Below, one piece after another: positions 39,229 through 48,080 of a DNA stretch of 64,000 nucleotides. The DNA is from an uncultured bacterium. Its GTDB lineage: Bacteria > Cyanobacteriota > Vampirovibrionia > Gastranaerophilales > Gastranaerophilaceae. The DNA lies in the NCBI GenBank assembly GCA_946622415.1, contig CAMOPX010000003.1, positions 62,001-126,000 of the forward strand, read 5' to 3'. Positions within the stretch are counted from its first letter, which is position 1, and every line of letters starts with the position of its first letter. Below the pieces are notes generated by a model. That model did not search any database. It was not told where the DNA came from and saw only the letters and a list, made by a program, of their open reading frames with translations. Both the position numbers and the translations under genes were made by a program.

Positions 39229-40542
39229 TTATACCTCATTAGGATTCAAAATTTCATCAAACTTTCCTGCCATAAATAACGGAATATTGTAGAGTCCGTT
39301 ATTTATTTCAAAATCAGCAAGACTTGTTCTTATACTTATTTCAGGTTCAAACTTTTCTCTGTATACTTTTAGTGATTTTGCCTGTAAATTTGTCGTTGCT
39401 TTTACTTCAACAGGGATTACATATCCATCGGTTTGGATAACAAAGTCAATTTCAGCGTTTCCTGATTTGCTTATCCAATAAGCGACTTCCATATCATCAA
39501 GTGTTTTCAATTGTTGCAATACGTATTGCTCTGCCAATGCTCCGTTAAATTCGGTAAAAATTTTATCACCGTCAATTAAAGTTCTTGCCGGAAGCTTACT
39601 CAACGCACAAAGCAAACCGACATCCAAAATAAACAATTTAAATGCTTTTGTATCTTCATAGGCTCTTATAGGTAAAGCCGGCTTTGTAATACGGTTTATT
39701 TTATAAACAAGCCCACAATTTATAAGCCACGACAATGCTTCTTCAAATTCATCTGCTCTTGCACCTTGTTTAATCTTTTTATATACAAACTTTTTGCTTT
39801 CTTGAGTTAATTGATTCGGAATCGATTCCCAAAGTAAATCTATTTTTAATTTTCCCGTTGAAGATATATGCTTTGAAAAATCGTTTGTATAAGCACTTAA
39901 AATATTTTCCTGAATTTTTCTTGCTTTTTTATAATCATTGTTTTTGATAAAATCATTAACTGCTTCGGGCATTCCGCCAATATAATAGTATTTTTTTAAC
40001 CATTCAATATATTTAGGTTTGAAGATTTTGATATTATCGGAATCGGGTTTATTTAATAATTCGACGAAATTTTCTTCACCCATTGCATCAAGAAATTCTA
40101 AGAAAGATAATGGATATAAATCTAAAAAATCCACCTTGCCAACAGGGAAAGAAATATCTTCGTGTAAAGCCACACCTAATAAACTTCCTGCTGCAACAAT
40201 ATGATATTCGGGATTGTTTTCATAAAAATATTTGAGAACCGTAAGAGCTTTTGGACATTCTTGTATTTCATCAAGAATAATCAAAGTGTTTTTTGAATCA
40301 ATTTTAGAATGTTCAAGTTCCAAACCTTCAATAATTCTTTTTGTATTTAAATCCTTTGAAAAATGCTCGCGCATTAGGTCATTATCTTCAAAGTTTATAT
40401 AAATAGTCTTTTTATATTGAGTTTTGCCAAACTCTTTCATAAGCCAAGTTTTACCAACTTGTCTTGCACCTCTTATTATAAGAGGTTTACGGTTTTGGCT
40501 CCCTTTCCAGTCTATAAGTTTTTTAATGGCATATCTTCGCAT
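39229..40542 (-). CDS. AAA-family ATPase with DUF4143 / PD-(D/E)xK-like C-terminus
   Basis: A 437-residue protein of the widespread AAA_14-DUF4143 family. Walker A G-A-R-Q-V-G-K-T-W spans residues 25-33 and Walker B L-I-I-L-D-E-I-Q has D91-E92. The C-terminal domain has E-I-D-F-V-I-Q...V-I-P-V-E-V-K-A, a PD-(D/E)xK-like nuclease core. The biological role of the family is not settled. The ATG at 40542 is chosen for its GAGG site 6 bases upstream; an upstream in-frame ATG at 40602 lacks one. Its stop is 2 bp from the restriction-modification start, so it is first gene of that operon. Confidence 0.88.
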   Translation of the reverse strand: MRRYAIKKLIDWKGSQNRKPLIIRGARQVGKTWLMKEFGKTQYKKTIYINFEDNDLMREHFSKDLNTKRIIEGLELEHSKIDSKNTLIILDEIQECPKALTVLKYFYENNPEYHIVAAGSLLGVALHEDISFPVGKVDFLDLYPLSFLEFLDAMGEENFVELLNKPDSDNIKIFKPKYIEWLKKYYYIGGMPEAVNDFIKNNDYKKARKIQENILSAYTNDFSKHISSTGKLKIDLLWESIPNQLTQESKKFVYKKIKQGARADEFEEALSWLINCGLVYKINRITKPALPIRAYEDTKAFKLFILDVGLLCALSKLPARTLIDGDKIFTEFNGALAEQYVLQQLKTLDDMEVAYWISKSGNAEIDFVIQTDGYVIPVEVKATTNLQAKSLKVYREKFEPEISIRTSLADFEINNGLYNIPLFMAGKFDEILNPNEV

Positions 40543-41056
40543 ATTATTCCTCAAAATTATCTTAACATTTCTTAACATATTGTGTAAATAGATTTTGGAC
40601 AAAAATCATATAAGCAGATGACATTTTTTCGAGGGACTTTTTAATATGGAACGACATTTTTTGTATGTACTTTTTAATATAAAATATCATTTTTTATAGT
40701 GAATGAAAAATAATGTTGATATTTCTTCGTAAACTTGTTTAAAATTTTGAACGAAAAATCAATAGTTTCCGGCTCTCGAAATTTTGCAAAAATTGCCTTT
40801 ATTATAGTGAGTGTTTGACAAACAGCGTTTTTAAACAAATTTACTAAAAATTATTAAGTATACTCAAATAGACTTGAAATGTGATTAAAACAGAGTTAAA
40901 GCGTAAATGTAAAAAATATTTTTTGAAAAACAAAATTTTTCGATTAATTATAATCCACATTAACGGGTTCGTTTTCCTACACCCGCTATATAAAAGAATC
41001 AAACTAACTGTTACAATACATTAAACTGCAAGTCTTGGTGCATTTATAATTACTTC
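40543..41056. other. gene-free region with short repeats upstream of the AAA/RM operon
   Basis: No gene seen. It holds a 33-bp tandem repeat (separate entry) and a perfect 13-bp palindrome, TGTTTG-A-CAAACA (40812-40824), that could be an operator. Near 40973-40997 an ACGGGT...ACCCG pair could form a small hairpin. The rest is AT-rich. Confidence 0.5.
40618..40715. repeat. 33-bp tandem repeat, two good copies and one decayed
   Basis: Units 40618-40650 and 40651-40683 share the order GACATTTTTT, then a variable middle, then GACTTTTTAATAT or TACTTTTTAATAT. A third, weaker unit (40684-40715) keeps ATCATTTTTTA. They lie 75 bp upstream of the ATPase start, where regulatory sites would be expected. 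Confidence 0.6.
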
Positions 41057-42280
41057 TTATCTTCCTTTTTTGCGTTCGTATATATCCGCAGCTGCGCTGA
41101 ATATAACGTCGCTTGAAGAATTGAGTGCGGTTTCAAGACTGTCTTGTATAACGCTGATAATAAAGCCGATTCCGACTAATTGAATTGCTATGTCATTCGG
41201 AATACCGAATAATGAACATCCCATAGGAATTAAAAGTAAGGAACCCCCTGCAACACCTGATGACCCGCAAGCACCAAATGCGGATAAAATACATAATGCA
41301 ACAGCCAAAGCAAAAGAAACATGAATACCGACAGTGCTGGCCGCAGCAAGAGTCATAACAGAAATAGTGATTGCTGCTCCTGCCATATTAACCGTTGCGC
41401 CCAGAGGGATTGTAACCGAATACATATTTAAATTTAATCCCAATTTTTCGCACAATGCCATATTAACAGGAATATTTGCCGCAGAACTTCTTGTAAAAAA
41501 TGCTGTTATTCCGCTTTCTTTTAGGCATTGAAAAATTAAAGGATAAGGATTTTGTCTTATTGTTAAAAAAACTATAATAGGGTTGGTTACAAAATAAACA
41601 ACAAACATACACCCTGCCAAAAGCAAAATGAGTTTTCCGTAAATTGTAAATATTTCAATTCCGCTTGATGTAACGGTTTTATAAACAAGCGAAAATATTC
41701 CGACAGGTGCAAATTCAATTATCCAGATAACAAGTTTTGAAATGCATTTTGAAAAATCATCGAGTACGATTTTTGTGTATTCGCTTGCTATATTTTTTAA
41801 GGCTATACCTGAAATTATTGACCAGAAAATAATACCCAAATAATTTCCCTTGATAATGGATTCTATCGGATTCATTACTATTTTGACAAGCAAATTATTT
41901 ATTATTCCGCTGATTTCTTGCGGAATTGCTTGAATATCCGCAGTTTGAGCATCCAATATTAAATGCTGCGGGAATAAAAAGCTCATCACAACCGCAACAA
42001 CGGATGCTGTAATTGTTGACAAAAGATATAAAAACATAACATTGCGAAATCTTTTATCTCTGAGTTTTTTTCCTCCGGCAAGCGAAGATACTACAAGAAT
42101 ACAAACCAATATCGGTGCTATCGCTTTCAGGGCGCCTATAAATAATTCTCCAAAAACATGTAACCAAGAAGCCTTAGGAAAAATAAAAGCAAAAATTATC
42201 CCTAAAACAATACCTATAGCTATTTTAATAACCAGATTCGTATCTAAATATTTCCTAATAATGTTTTTAAAATTTATCAT
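41057..42280 (-). CDS. sstT: Na+/serine-threonine symporter SstT
   Basis: A 407-residue inner-membrane carrier of the dicarboxylate/amino acid:cation symporter (DAACS) family. It has eight or more hydrophobic helices, the hairpin-loop motif A-F-F-T-R-S-S-A-A-N-I-P-V-N (serine-rich re-entrant loop) near residue 250, P-L-G-A-T-V-N-M-A-G-A-A near 290, and C-G-S-S-G-V-A-G-G-S near 345. The family imports Ser/Thr with sodium, and the S-S-A-A-N-I-P motif favours SstT over glutamate or dicarboxylate carriers. It is a single gene, divergent from the envelope genes at 42.4 kb onward. Confidence 0.9.
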   Translation of the reverse strand: MINFKNIIRKYLDTNLVIKIAIGIVLGIIFAFIFPKASWLHVFGELFIGALKAIAPILVCILVVSSLAGGKKLRDKRFRNVMFLYLLSTITASVVAVVMSFLFPQHLILDAQTADIQAIPQEISGIINNLLVKIVMNPIESIIKGNYLGIIFWSIISGIALKNIASEYTKIVLDDFSKCISKLVIWIIEFAPVGIFSLVYKTVTSSGIEIFTIYGKLILLLAGCMFVVYFVTNPIIVFLTIRQNPYPLIFQCLKESGITAFFTRSSAANIPVNMALCEKLGLNLNMYSVTIPLGATVNMAGAAITISVMTLAAASTVGIHVSFALAVALCILSAFGACGSSGVAGGSLLLIPMGCSLFGIPNDIAIQLVGIGFIISVIQDSLETALNSSSDVIFSAAADIYERKKGR

Positions 42281-42406
42281 AAAACTATTATATTATAAAA
42301 AGTGCTATTTTCACATTTACTCAAAAATAATACAATGCTTGAAAAACATAACATATTAATATAACATTTAATTAGCGTTGTTATTGTATAAAAGGGAGTT
42401 TGGTTT

Positions 42407-43552
42407 ATGAAAAAGAATATTATAAAACCTCTGTTAATATCAATTTCTGTTGTTTTAATATTGCTTATTGCCTTGGTCTTTGTATTTTTAAATTACAAAA
42501 AATCGGGTGAAAATTCGGATATTACGCCTGTTCAAGAAGAAACACAAACTGATGAATTAAAATCTGATGTTTTGGATAAAATTAATGCATATCAAAAAAG
42601 ATATTTTGAAATTGCAAAAAGACACGATGCGCTTTTGGATTTGGCAAACAGTGAAGAATCAAAAAAAGATTTATCCGAATTAAAAGCTTTATTTGAAGAA
42701 GTGAAAAAAGAGATTCCAAAGGATTTAGAATACATAAAAAAATACGATAAAATCAAAAAAGATTACAAAAACAATACAGGCAATACAACACTTGAAATGA
42801 ATGAATTTGTATCAAATGAATACAAAGCTTTTGATGCTCTTTTAAATGAAACATATAAAGCTGTTCAACAAAATATTTCACCCGACGAATTTGAAAAATT
42901 AAAAGAATCACAAAGACAATGGCTGAAAGATGTTGAAGATTACAATAAAGTTTTTGAAGCAAAGGAATTCGGAACAATAGCCACTCTTGTAAAATTATCC
43001 TATGAAATAAATATGCGCGCGTACAGAACCCTGCTTTTGATGTTATATTTTAATGAAAAACAAACCCCTGTTGTTTTGGAAGATTTTTTGGGAAATTGGG
43101 ATGAAATTATTGCAGGCAGGATATATATTGAAATCAAGAAGAATAAAAACAATATACAAGTGGAATACGGCGGTTCAAATTCTGCTTATTCGCATTCTAA
43201 ATCTGTTTTTGAATGCGAATTTGACAATAAAATGTCGGATTTAGTATGCAACGGTGCAAAAAATACCGATTACTTTATTTCTTGTAACGGATATAACCCT
43301 ATGGATAGTATGGATAAATTTACGGAATGTATGGATAAAACTCCAAATAAACAAAAAGACGACAAAAAAGAATACTCAGACGACAAAACAAGAGTCTTAA
43401 CAATAAAAAAAGTAAAATACGGAAAACACGTTATTGATGATGAACAGTATCTTGATAACGAAAGAAAAAATCAATTAAAAAAAGATTACGAAAATATCGG
43501 TCTTTATTTTCAAGATGACCGAGAAACAGTTTATTACAAAAGTAAAAAATAA
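42407..43552 (+). CDS. membrane-anchored LprI-like protein
   Basis: A 381-residue protein with an N-terminal transmembrane anchor (residues 7-29) and an extracytoplasmic part. Residues ~120-215 match the DUF1311/lysozyme-inhibitor LprI N-terminal pattern: A-L-L-N-E-T-Y-K-A-V-Q, L-K-E-S-Q-R-Q-W-L-K, and Y-E-I-N-M-R-A-Y. The last ~150 residues form a charged beta-rich domain with cysteine pairs (F-E-C-E-F and L-V-C-N-G). LprI proteins can inhibit lysozyme, though many DUF1311 members are uncharacterised. GGGAG precedes the ATG. It lies 100 bp upstream of the six-gene envelope operon and may or may not belong to it. Confidence 0.7.
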   Translation: MKKNIIKPLLISISVVLILLIALVFVFLNYKKSGENSDITPVQEETQTDELKSDVLDKINAYQKRYFEIAKRHDALLDLANSEESKKDLSELKALFEEVKKEIPKDLEYIKKYDKIKKDYKNNTGNTTLEMNEFVSNEYKAFDALLNETYKAVQQNISPDEFEKLKESQRQWLKDVEDYNKVFEAKEFGTIATLVKLSYEINMRAYRTLLLMLYFNEKQTPVVLEDFLGNWDEIIAGRIYIEIKKNKNNIQVEYGGSNSAYSHSKSVFECEFDNKMSDLVCNGAKNTDYFISCNGYNPMDSMDKFTECMDKTPNKQKDDKKEYSDDKTRVLTIKKVKYGKHVIDDEQYLDNERKNQLKKDYENIGLYFQDDRETVYYKSKK

Positions 43553-43652
43553 CATTATTGTGTACTATAAATTTAATTGTTAAATATTGTTATTTTTTAT
43601 ATCATTTTACTTTTTTATCGTATAATTACATTAAATAATAGGGATGTATGTT

Positions 43653-43844
43653 ATGAAAGCTTGTTTATCTTTAATTTTAATTCTATCGACAGTTTTTACG
43701 ATTGGCGTATGCATAAAAAAACCCGTAATGCATAAACCTTTTTCCGTTAATACGGTAGAATACCTTGTTAAAATTAACGATGACGGCTCTATGACTACAA
43801 CCAAACAAACTACATATACTGAATTTATGAAAGAGAGCAAATGA
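43653..43844 (+). CDS. small membrane-anchored protein, first gene of the envelope operon
   Basis: A 63-residue protein with an N-terminal hydrophobic helix (residues 2-20) and a short exposed tail. The ATG at 43653 is preferred because AGGGA lies 8 bases upstream; an ATG three codons earlier sits too close to that site. After the helix it reads K-K-P-V-M-H-K-P, strikingly like M-K-P-K-M-H-K-V in the same place of the TonB-like protein at 47152, so the two may share an anchor or docking motif. Its stop overlaps the next start (ATGA). Function unknown. Confidence 0.6.
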   Translation: MKACLSLILILSTVFTIGVCIKKPVMHKPFSVNTVEYLVKINDDGSMTTTKQTTYTEFMKESK

Positions 43845-44863
43845 AAAAATTACTGTCTGTTTTAATTACGATGTTTTATTTTTCCGCTAACGCATACGCT
43901 TTTAGCGAATTGTACTATTTAAAAAATACTACAACACAAGAAATTATGCCGAAAGTTAAAAACGCATATTTATCAAAAAATTATTATCTTACAAAAGAAA
44001 ATCCTTATTACGGTACAAGCAATAAAGATGCAAACGAATATGCTGTTGTTATACTACAACAAAGCGGACAAAATATGTTCTATTATTATCAGTCAAATGA
44101 TAACAAGACAATAAATAAATACATTTTAAAACAAATAAAATCTTCTGATATTACAATAGAAAAATCGGAAAATTCACATTTAATCGGTATATATGACAAT
44201 CTTGCATCTCAAGTTATAAACCCCGCTGCAAAACCCGTTTATAATTTTGAAGATACTCCGCAAGTAACAACGAGTAATGTTTCAACAACCAAAAAATCAG
44301 ATACTCTGAGAGGTTATGTTGCACAAATTGATAAAGGCACAAAGTTCGGTGCGTATTTACAAAGCCCGATTAATACATCAACAGCTTCAGTCGGCGATCA
44401 GGTTGTTGCCGTATTGACCGATAATTGGACGTACAACGGACACATTATTGCAGAACAAGGCAGTGTTGTATATGGTGCATTAACCCTTGCTCACCCTGCA
44501 CAATACGGTTCAAGAAACGGACGTGTTGTAATAAATTTTGATAAAATAGTTACGCCGCAAGGTAAAACCCTGAACATTTCAACCGAAAAAATTGATTTTT
44601 CCGTTGAAAATGACGGAAAAGTTGCTTCCACCGCAAAAAACGTTGCAACAGGTGCAATCGTTGGAGCTTTAGGCGGATTGCTTTTGGGAGCATTATCCGG
44701 TACAGATAACCTTGGCAGAGCCGTTGCAATCGGAGCAGGTATTGGTGCAGGCGGAAGTCTTGCTACTTCTACAATAGAAAGAGGCGTAGATGCTGAAATA
44801 CCTTCATATACCGAACTTGAAATAGAACTATCAAAAACATTAAGAGTAACAGTAAGCGAATAG
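43841..44863 (+). CDS. exported TrbI/VirB10-like protein with glycine-zipper helix
   Basis: A 340-residue protein with a signal peptide ending A-N-A-Y-A (about residue 20). Residues ~155-270 match the TrbI/VirB10 beta-barrel pattern: D-K-G-T-K-F-G-A-Y-L-Q-S-P-I-N-T, V-G-D-Q-V-V-A-V-L, and I-I-A-E-Q-G-S-V-V-Y-G. VirB10-type proteins bridge the inner and outer membranes in type IV secretion. Next comes a glycine-rich helix (G-A-I-V-G-A-L-G-G-L-L-L-G-A-L-S-G, ~275-310) of the glycine-zipper kind that can insert in membranes. No other type IV secretion gene is present, so a stand-alone envelope role is more likely. It overlaps the preceding gene by 4 bp and is 9 bp from the next. Confidence 0.7.
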   Translation: MKKLLSVLITMFYFSANAYAFSELYYLKNTTTQEIMPKVKNAYLSKNYYLTKENPYYGTSNKDANEYAVVILQQSGQNMFYYYQSNDNKTINKYILKQIKSSDITIEKSENSHLIGIYDNLASQVINPAAKPVYNFEDTPQVTTSNVSTTKKSDTLRGYVAQIDKGTKFGAYLQSPINTSTASVGDQVVAVLTDNWTYNGHIIAEQGSVVYGALTLAHPAQYGSRNGRVVINFDKIVTPQGKTLNISTEKIDFSVENDGKVASTAKNVATGAIVGALGGLLLGALSGTDNLGRAVAIGAGIGAGGSLATSTIERGVDAEIPSYTELEIELSKTLRVTVSE

Positions 44864-44872
44864 GAATAATAA

Positions 44873-45541
44873 ATGAATAAAAGATTAATTATAGTCGGCA
44901 TTTTAATTTTAGCAATATCGGTAATAGGAAAGCTATTATTTGTAGGTTTAAAAAATATTAAAATTGATGATTTCCATAAATCGGCAATTATTTTTGTTGT
45001 GGATTCGTCGGCATCAAACCAAAAAATGCTTCCCGAAGAAACAAAATATATTAAATCCCTATGCTCTATTTTAGATCCCGAAGATGAAATCAAAATATTA
45101 AAGGTATCCGAAAAATCATATTTAATATACGAAGGTTCTCCTGCTGATTCATCGGGAATACTTTCCGCTTTAAAAGAATTTACAAAATACAACGAAAACG
45201 ACTACGGCACAGCTTATGGCGAAGCACTCAAAAAAGCGTTTGAACACGTTTTGACCATGAAAAAAGAAGGTTTTGTTCCTTCGATTGTCGTTGTCGGTGA
45301 TTTAGAAAATGAAGGTGCGGCAGAAAAACAAATAAACTGGGAAACATTACCCGAAAACGTTAAAAATGTTCAAAAATATGCACCTGATTTAGCAATGATG
45401 TTTGTATATGCTCATCCTGAAAAATTGGATTTGGTAAAATCAAAATTGAATCCTGTTCTGGGTGAAAAGAAGCTTGTTATAGCAAATAAAGAAAATGTAG
45501 ATAAAGCAAACAGAAGATTTTTAGAAGCAATAGGACGATAG
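44873..45541 (+). CDS. membrane-anchored von Willebrand factor A-like protein
   Basis: A 222-residue protein with an N-terminal transmembrane helix (5-27), followed by a VWA-type Rossmann domain. The metal-ion-dependent adhesion site appears as D44-S-S-A-S48 after a hydrophobic strand (I-I-F-V-V), and a second strand-plus-acid, V-V-V-G-D-L, lies around residues 141-146. The domain would face the periplasm. VWA domains usually bind partner proteins through Mg2+. The 8-9 bp gaps on both sides put it firmly in the operon. Confidence 0.7.
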   Translation: MNKRLIIVGILILAISVIGKLLFVGLKNIKIDDFHKSAIIFVVDSSASNQKMLPEETKYIKSLCSILDPEDEIKILKVSEKSYLIYEGSPADSSGILSALKEFTKYNENDYGTAYGEALKKAFEHVLTMKKEGFVPSIVVVGDLENEGAAEKQINWETLPENVKNVQKYAPDLAMMFVYAHPEKLDLVKSKLNPVLGEKKLVIANKENVDKANRRFLEAIGR

Positions 45542-45549
45542 GAGAAAAT

Positions 45550-47148
45550 ATGGGCTTTTCAATTATTTCAAAAGCGGGCGAAAAAACATTCTTAGATAAG
45601 GAAGTTGTTAATATATCATCAAGAGACGGTTATGACTACAAACTTGATGTTGATTTTGATTTTATGTTGACAATTCAATACAATAAATCAACAAACAAAT
45701 GCTATCTGTTGAATCAATTTAATAACACAAAGTTTTTATTCAAAGGAAAACCGCTTCCTCAAACCATGGAAATAAATAAAGTATGTAAAATTATTGCATC
45801 CGGAAGCGATGAATTTATTACAATAAAAATGCTTGAAACATCATACGATACCTCTAATCTGGGAAACAACATTGATGAAAGTGATATTAAATCAATCTAC
45901 GGTGATAAAGTAAATGCACAAACAAAAATAAAAATTGACCAATCAAAAGCTGAAATTGAAAAAGCAAGAGTTTCTATCGTAAAAGATATTTATGCCGATA
46001 TTAATCAGCTAAAAAGTAAAATTTCAGCAAATTCCAAAGCGGGAATTATGATTCATATCGCATTATATTTTGCATCTTTAGTTTGTGCTTTTGGTATTTC
46101 AAATTATTTAACCGGATTGCCGCTGGAAGATGCCGGTAATGTTATACAAATGCCCACAAATATGAAGCTTATATTTGTGTATTCGCTTGTAGTGTATGGA
46201 ATAGGTATGATTTTAAAACAAGGAGTATTTTTATACTTCCAAAATAAGTTGGGTGAAGATTCTTCCGTTTCCGTTGTTGCGGAAAAATTCATGATGGTTT
46301 TGCCTTGCATATTTTATGCAGCTGTGTATGTAATTAATGTATTGTATTACATAACACCAAAAACCTTCCCTATATTTGCGGTATTGATTTCGTTATTCTT
46401 TACCGGAACCGCTCTGACTCTTGCCCTTGCTTGCGGATATTATAAAAACAACAGTTTTGAAATGAGAAAAGAACTTAATAAATACGAATACAGACCTGAT
46501 TTTGAACATGTTATAAAAGAATACCAAAAATGGATTGAAATATACGCTAACAATTTAAGCAATACAAAAATTCGCAATATTAAAGATAAAACATTTATGC
46601 TTCAAATAAAACAATGGGGCGAAATACTTTTGGGTATAATAACAGCGCCCTTCCTTGCTTATGGTGTTTCTAACACTCTTGCAATGTGTTTCCCTGAAGC
46701 TGCAGGCTGGGTTAGAATTTCAGGTTTGAGAATTTCACCTGTATTTCTTGTATTGGCTATGTTTTTAATTATTTTTGCATTCTTTGCATTTGCAAACGGA
46801 TTTCTTGCAAATAAAAAAGTACAAGCATCAGACGTTTTGAAACAAGACGGCTTCAGTAATTATCTTCAACATGGTGTTGAAATATACGGACTTGAAGGTG
46901 TAAAAAAACTGGATAAAGAAATGAGAAGATTTTTTGCAATCGGCTTAATAATCGTGTTTATTGAATTTACAATGAACGCTTCCTTCTTTATGCAAGAAAT
47001 GGGCGGAGATTTGAGCGGATTAGCATTAAGTATCATTGCGGCTCTTGTTCCGACAGCTTTATTAATAGCTGAAACCTTTATGCTAAGTCAAACAAAATTT
47101 GAAACATTTGCCTGTGAAGAATTAATTGAAAAAATAGATAAAGACTAA
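45550..47148 (+). CDS. polytopic membrane protein with N-terminal beta-rich cytoplasmic domain
   Basis: A 532-residue protein. Residues 1-95 form a beta-rich soluble domain, possibly FHA-like, with S-S-R-D-G at 23-27 but without the full phosphothreonine-binding motif. Residues 125-162 are a charged helical linker. About eight transmembrane helices follow: TM1 at 164-186, then a cluster to residue ~285, a cytoplasmic loop of about 65 residues, two more helices, a second loop, and two last helices. I do not recognise the family. As the only polytopic protein in the operon it is the natural inner-membrane platform for the single-span VWA and TonB-like partners (inference). Confidence 0.65.
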   Translation: MGFSIISKAGEKTFLDKEVVNISSRDGYDYKLDVDFDFMLTIQYNKSTNKCYLLNQFNNTKFLFKGKPLPQTMEINKVCKIIASGSDEFITIKMLETSYDTSNLGNNIDESDIKSIYGDKVNAQTKIKIDQSKAEIEKARVSIVKDIYADINQLKSKISANSKAGIMIHIALYFASLVCAFGISNYLTGLPLEDAGNVIQMPTNMKLIFVYSLVVYGIGMILKQGVFLYFQNKLGEDSSVSVVAEKFMMVLPCIFYAAVYVINVLYYITPKTFPIFAVLISLFFTGTALTLALACGYYKNNSFEMRKELNKYEYRPDFEHVIKEYQKWIEIYANNLSNTKIRNIKDKTFMLQIKQWGEILLGIITAPFLAYGVSNTLAMCFPEAAGWVRISGLRISPVFLVLAMFLIIFAFFAFANGFLANKKVQASDVLKQDGFSNYLQHGVEIYGLEGVKKLDKEMRRFFAIGLIIVFIEFTMNASFFMQEMGGDLSGLALSIIAALVPTALLIAETFMLSQTKFETFACEELIEKIDKD

Positions 47149-47151
47149 TAA

Positions 47152-48072
47152 ATGAATTATAAAACCATATTTACAATAATTATTATAACGACGGTTGTTG
47201 CAACTTTGTGCATAATGGCTATGAAACCTAAAATGCACAAAGTTATGCTGATATATAATTCTGATTACGAATTAGTAAATAACGAAACTCCAAAAACGGA
47301 AGATAAAGATATTCCTGTTGTTGTACAGGAAGAACAAATAAAAACTTCCAAAATGAAATTAAATGAGATTGCGGATAGAGAAATAGCTTCCATACCCAAA
47401 CAAACAACAACCGTAAAAAAAGAAACTGCACCTGTTAAACAAAATACGGTGGCTGTTAAAAAAGAAACCAAAAAACAACCCGAGGTTAAAAAACAAACTG
47501 CACCTATTAAACAAAACACGGTTGCAGTAAAAAAAGAAACAAAACAACCCGTGCCCGAAAAAAAAGTTACGGTAAAACAAGAACCAAAAGCTGAGCCAAA
47601 AAAAGTTGAAGTTAAACAAGCACCTGTTGTTAATACTCAAAAAACCGTTCAAAAACCGGCTGAACCTGTTAAAGTCAAAACAACTCAAACACCGCCTGCG
47701 CCTCAGGTATTGACAAAAGAGCAGGAAGAAATTGCTTGGAATGTTTGGCGCTCAAACCTCCAAAATAAAATAATGCAAGATACAAATCTTCCGACTGTAC
47801 CAAATGGTACCGTATTCAGGTTTAAATTTGATGTGGATAAATACGGCAGAGTATCAAATATTCAAACATATTCGGATACTCCTCAATACACTCCCTATGC
47901 AATACAATATATTGCACCTGTTATAAGAAGTTATCAAGGCAAAAGAATTCTGAATTTCCCTCAAGGAACAAGCAGAATAACAACTACCGCAAAGGGTGCT
48001 TGGAAAATATCCAATAACACGAGATATTCAACGCCAAAAGACTACAATGACACCGAAATAATACAAAGATAG
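47152..48072 (+). CDS. TonB/TolA-like protein 1
   Basis: A 306-residue protein with a short cytoplasmic start, one transmembrane helix (5-24), then K-P-K-M-H-K, a Lys/Pro/Gln/Val-rich periplasmic linker (~75-185) containing two copies of a ~23-residue repeat (P-V/I-K-Q-N-T-V-A-V-K-K-E-T-K), and a C-terminal domain (~195-306). That domain fits the TonB/TolA C-terminal fold: F-K-F-D-V-D-K-Y-G-R-V-S-N-I then Y-A-I-Q-Y-I-A-P-V-I. TonB-type proteins reach across the periplasm and transmit force or contact outer-membrane partners. No ExbB or ExbD is visible here. It is 3 bp from the previous gene and 8 bp from the next. Confidence 0.75.
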   Translation: MNYKTIFTIIIITTVVATLCIMAMKPKMHKVMLIYNSDYELVNNETPKTEDKDIPVVVQEEQIKTSKMKLNEIADREIASIPKQTTTVKKETAPVKQNTVAVKKETKKQPEVKKQTAPIKQNTVAVKKETKQPVPEKKVTVKQEPKAEPKKVEVKQAPVVNTQKTVQKPAEPVKVKTTQTPPAPQVLTKEQEEIAWNVWRSNLQNKIMQDTNLPTVPNGTVFRFKFDVDKYGRVSNIQTYSDTPQYTPYAIQYIAPVIRSYQGKRILNFPQGTSRITTTAKGAWKISNNTRYSTPKDYNDTEIIQR

Positions 48073-48080
48073 GATAAAAA

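Noticed and set aside
35732-41056. Integrative element bounded by tRNA-Ser att sites
   Set aside because: No integrase and no second copy of the tRNA 3' end could be found between the tRNA and sstT.
43841-44863. Type IV secretion system component
   Set aside because: Only a TrbI/VirB10-like domain is present; no VirB4, VirD4, relaxase or other conjugation gene occurs nearby.
44491-45192. A 233-codon minus-strand open frame
   Set aside because: It is antisense to two tightly spaced operon genes that have ribosome sites and recognisable domains.
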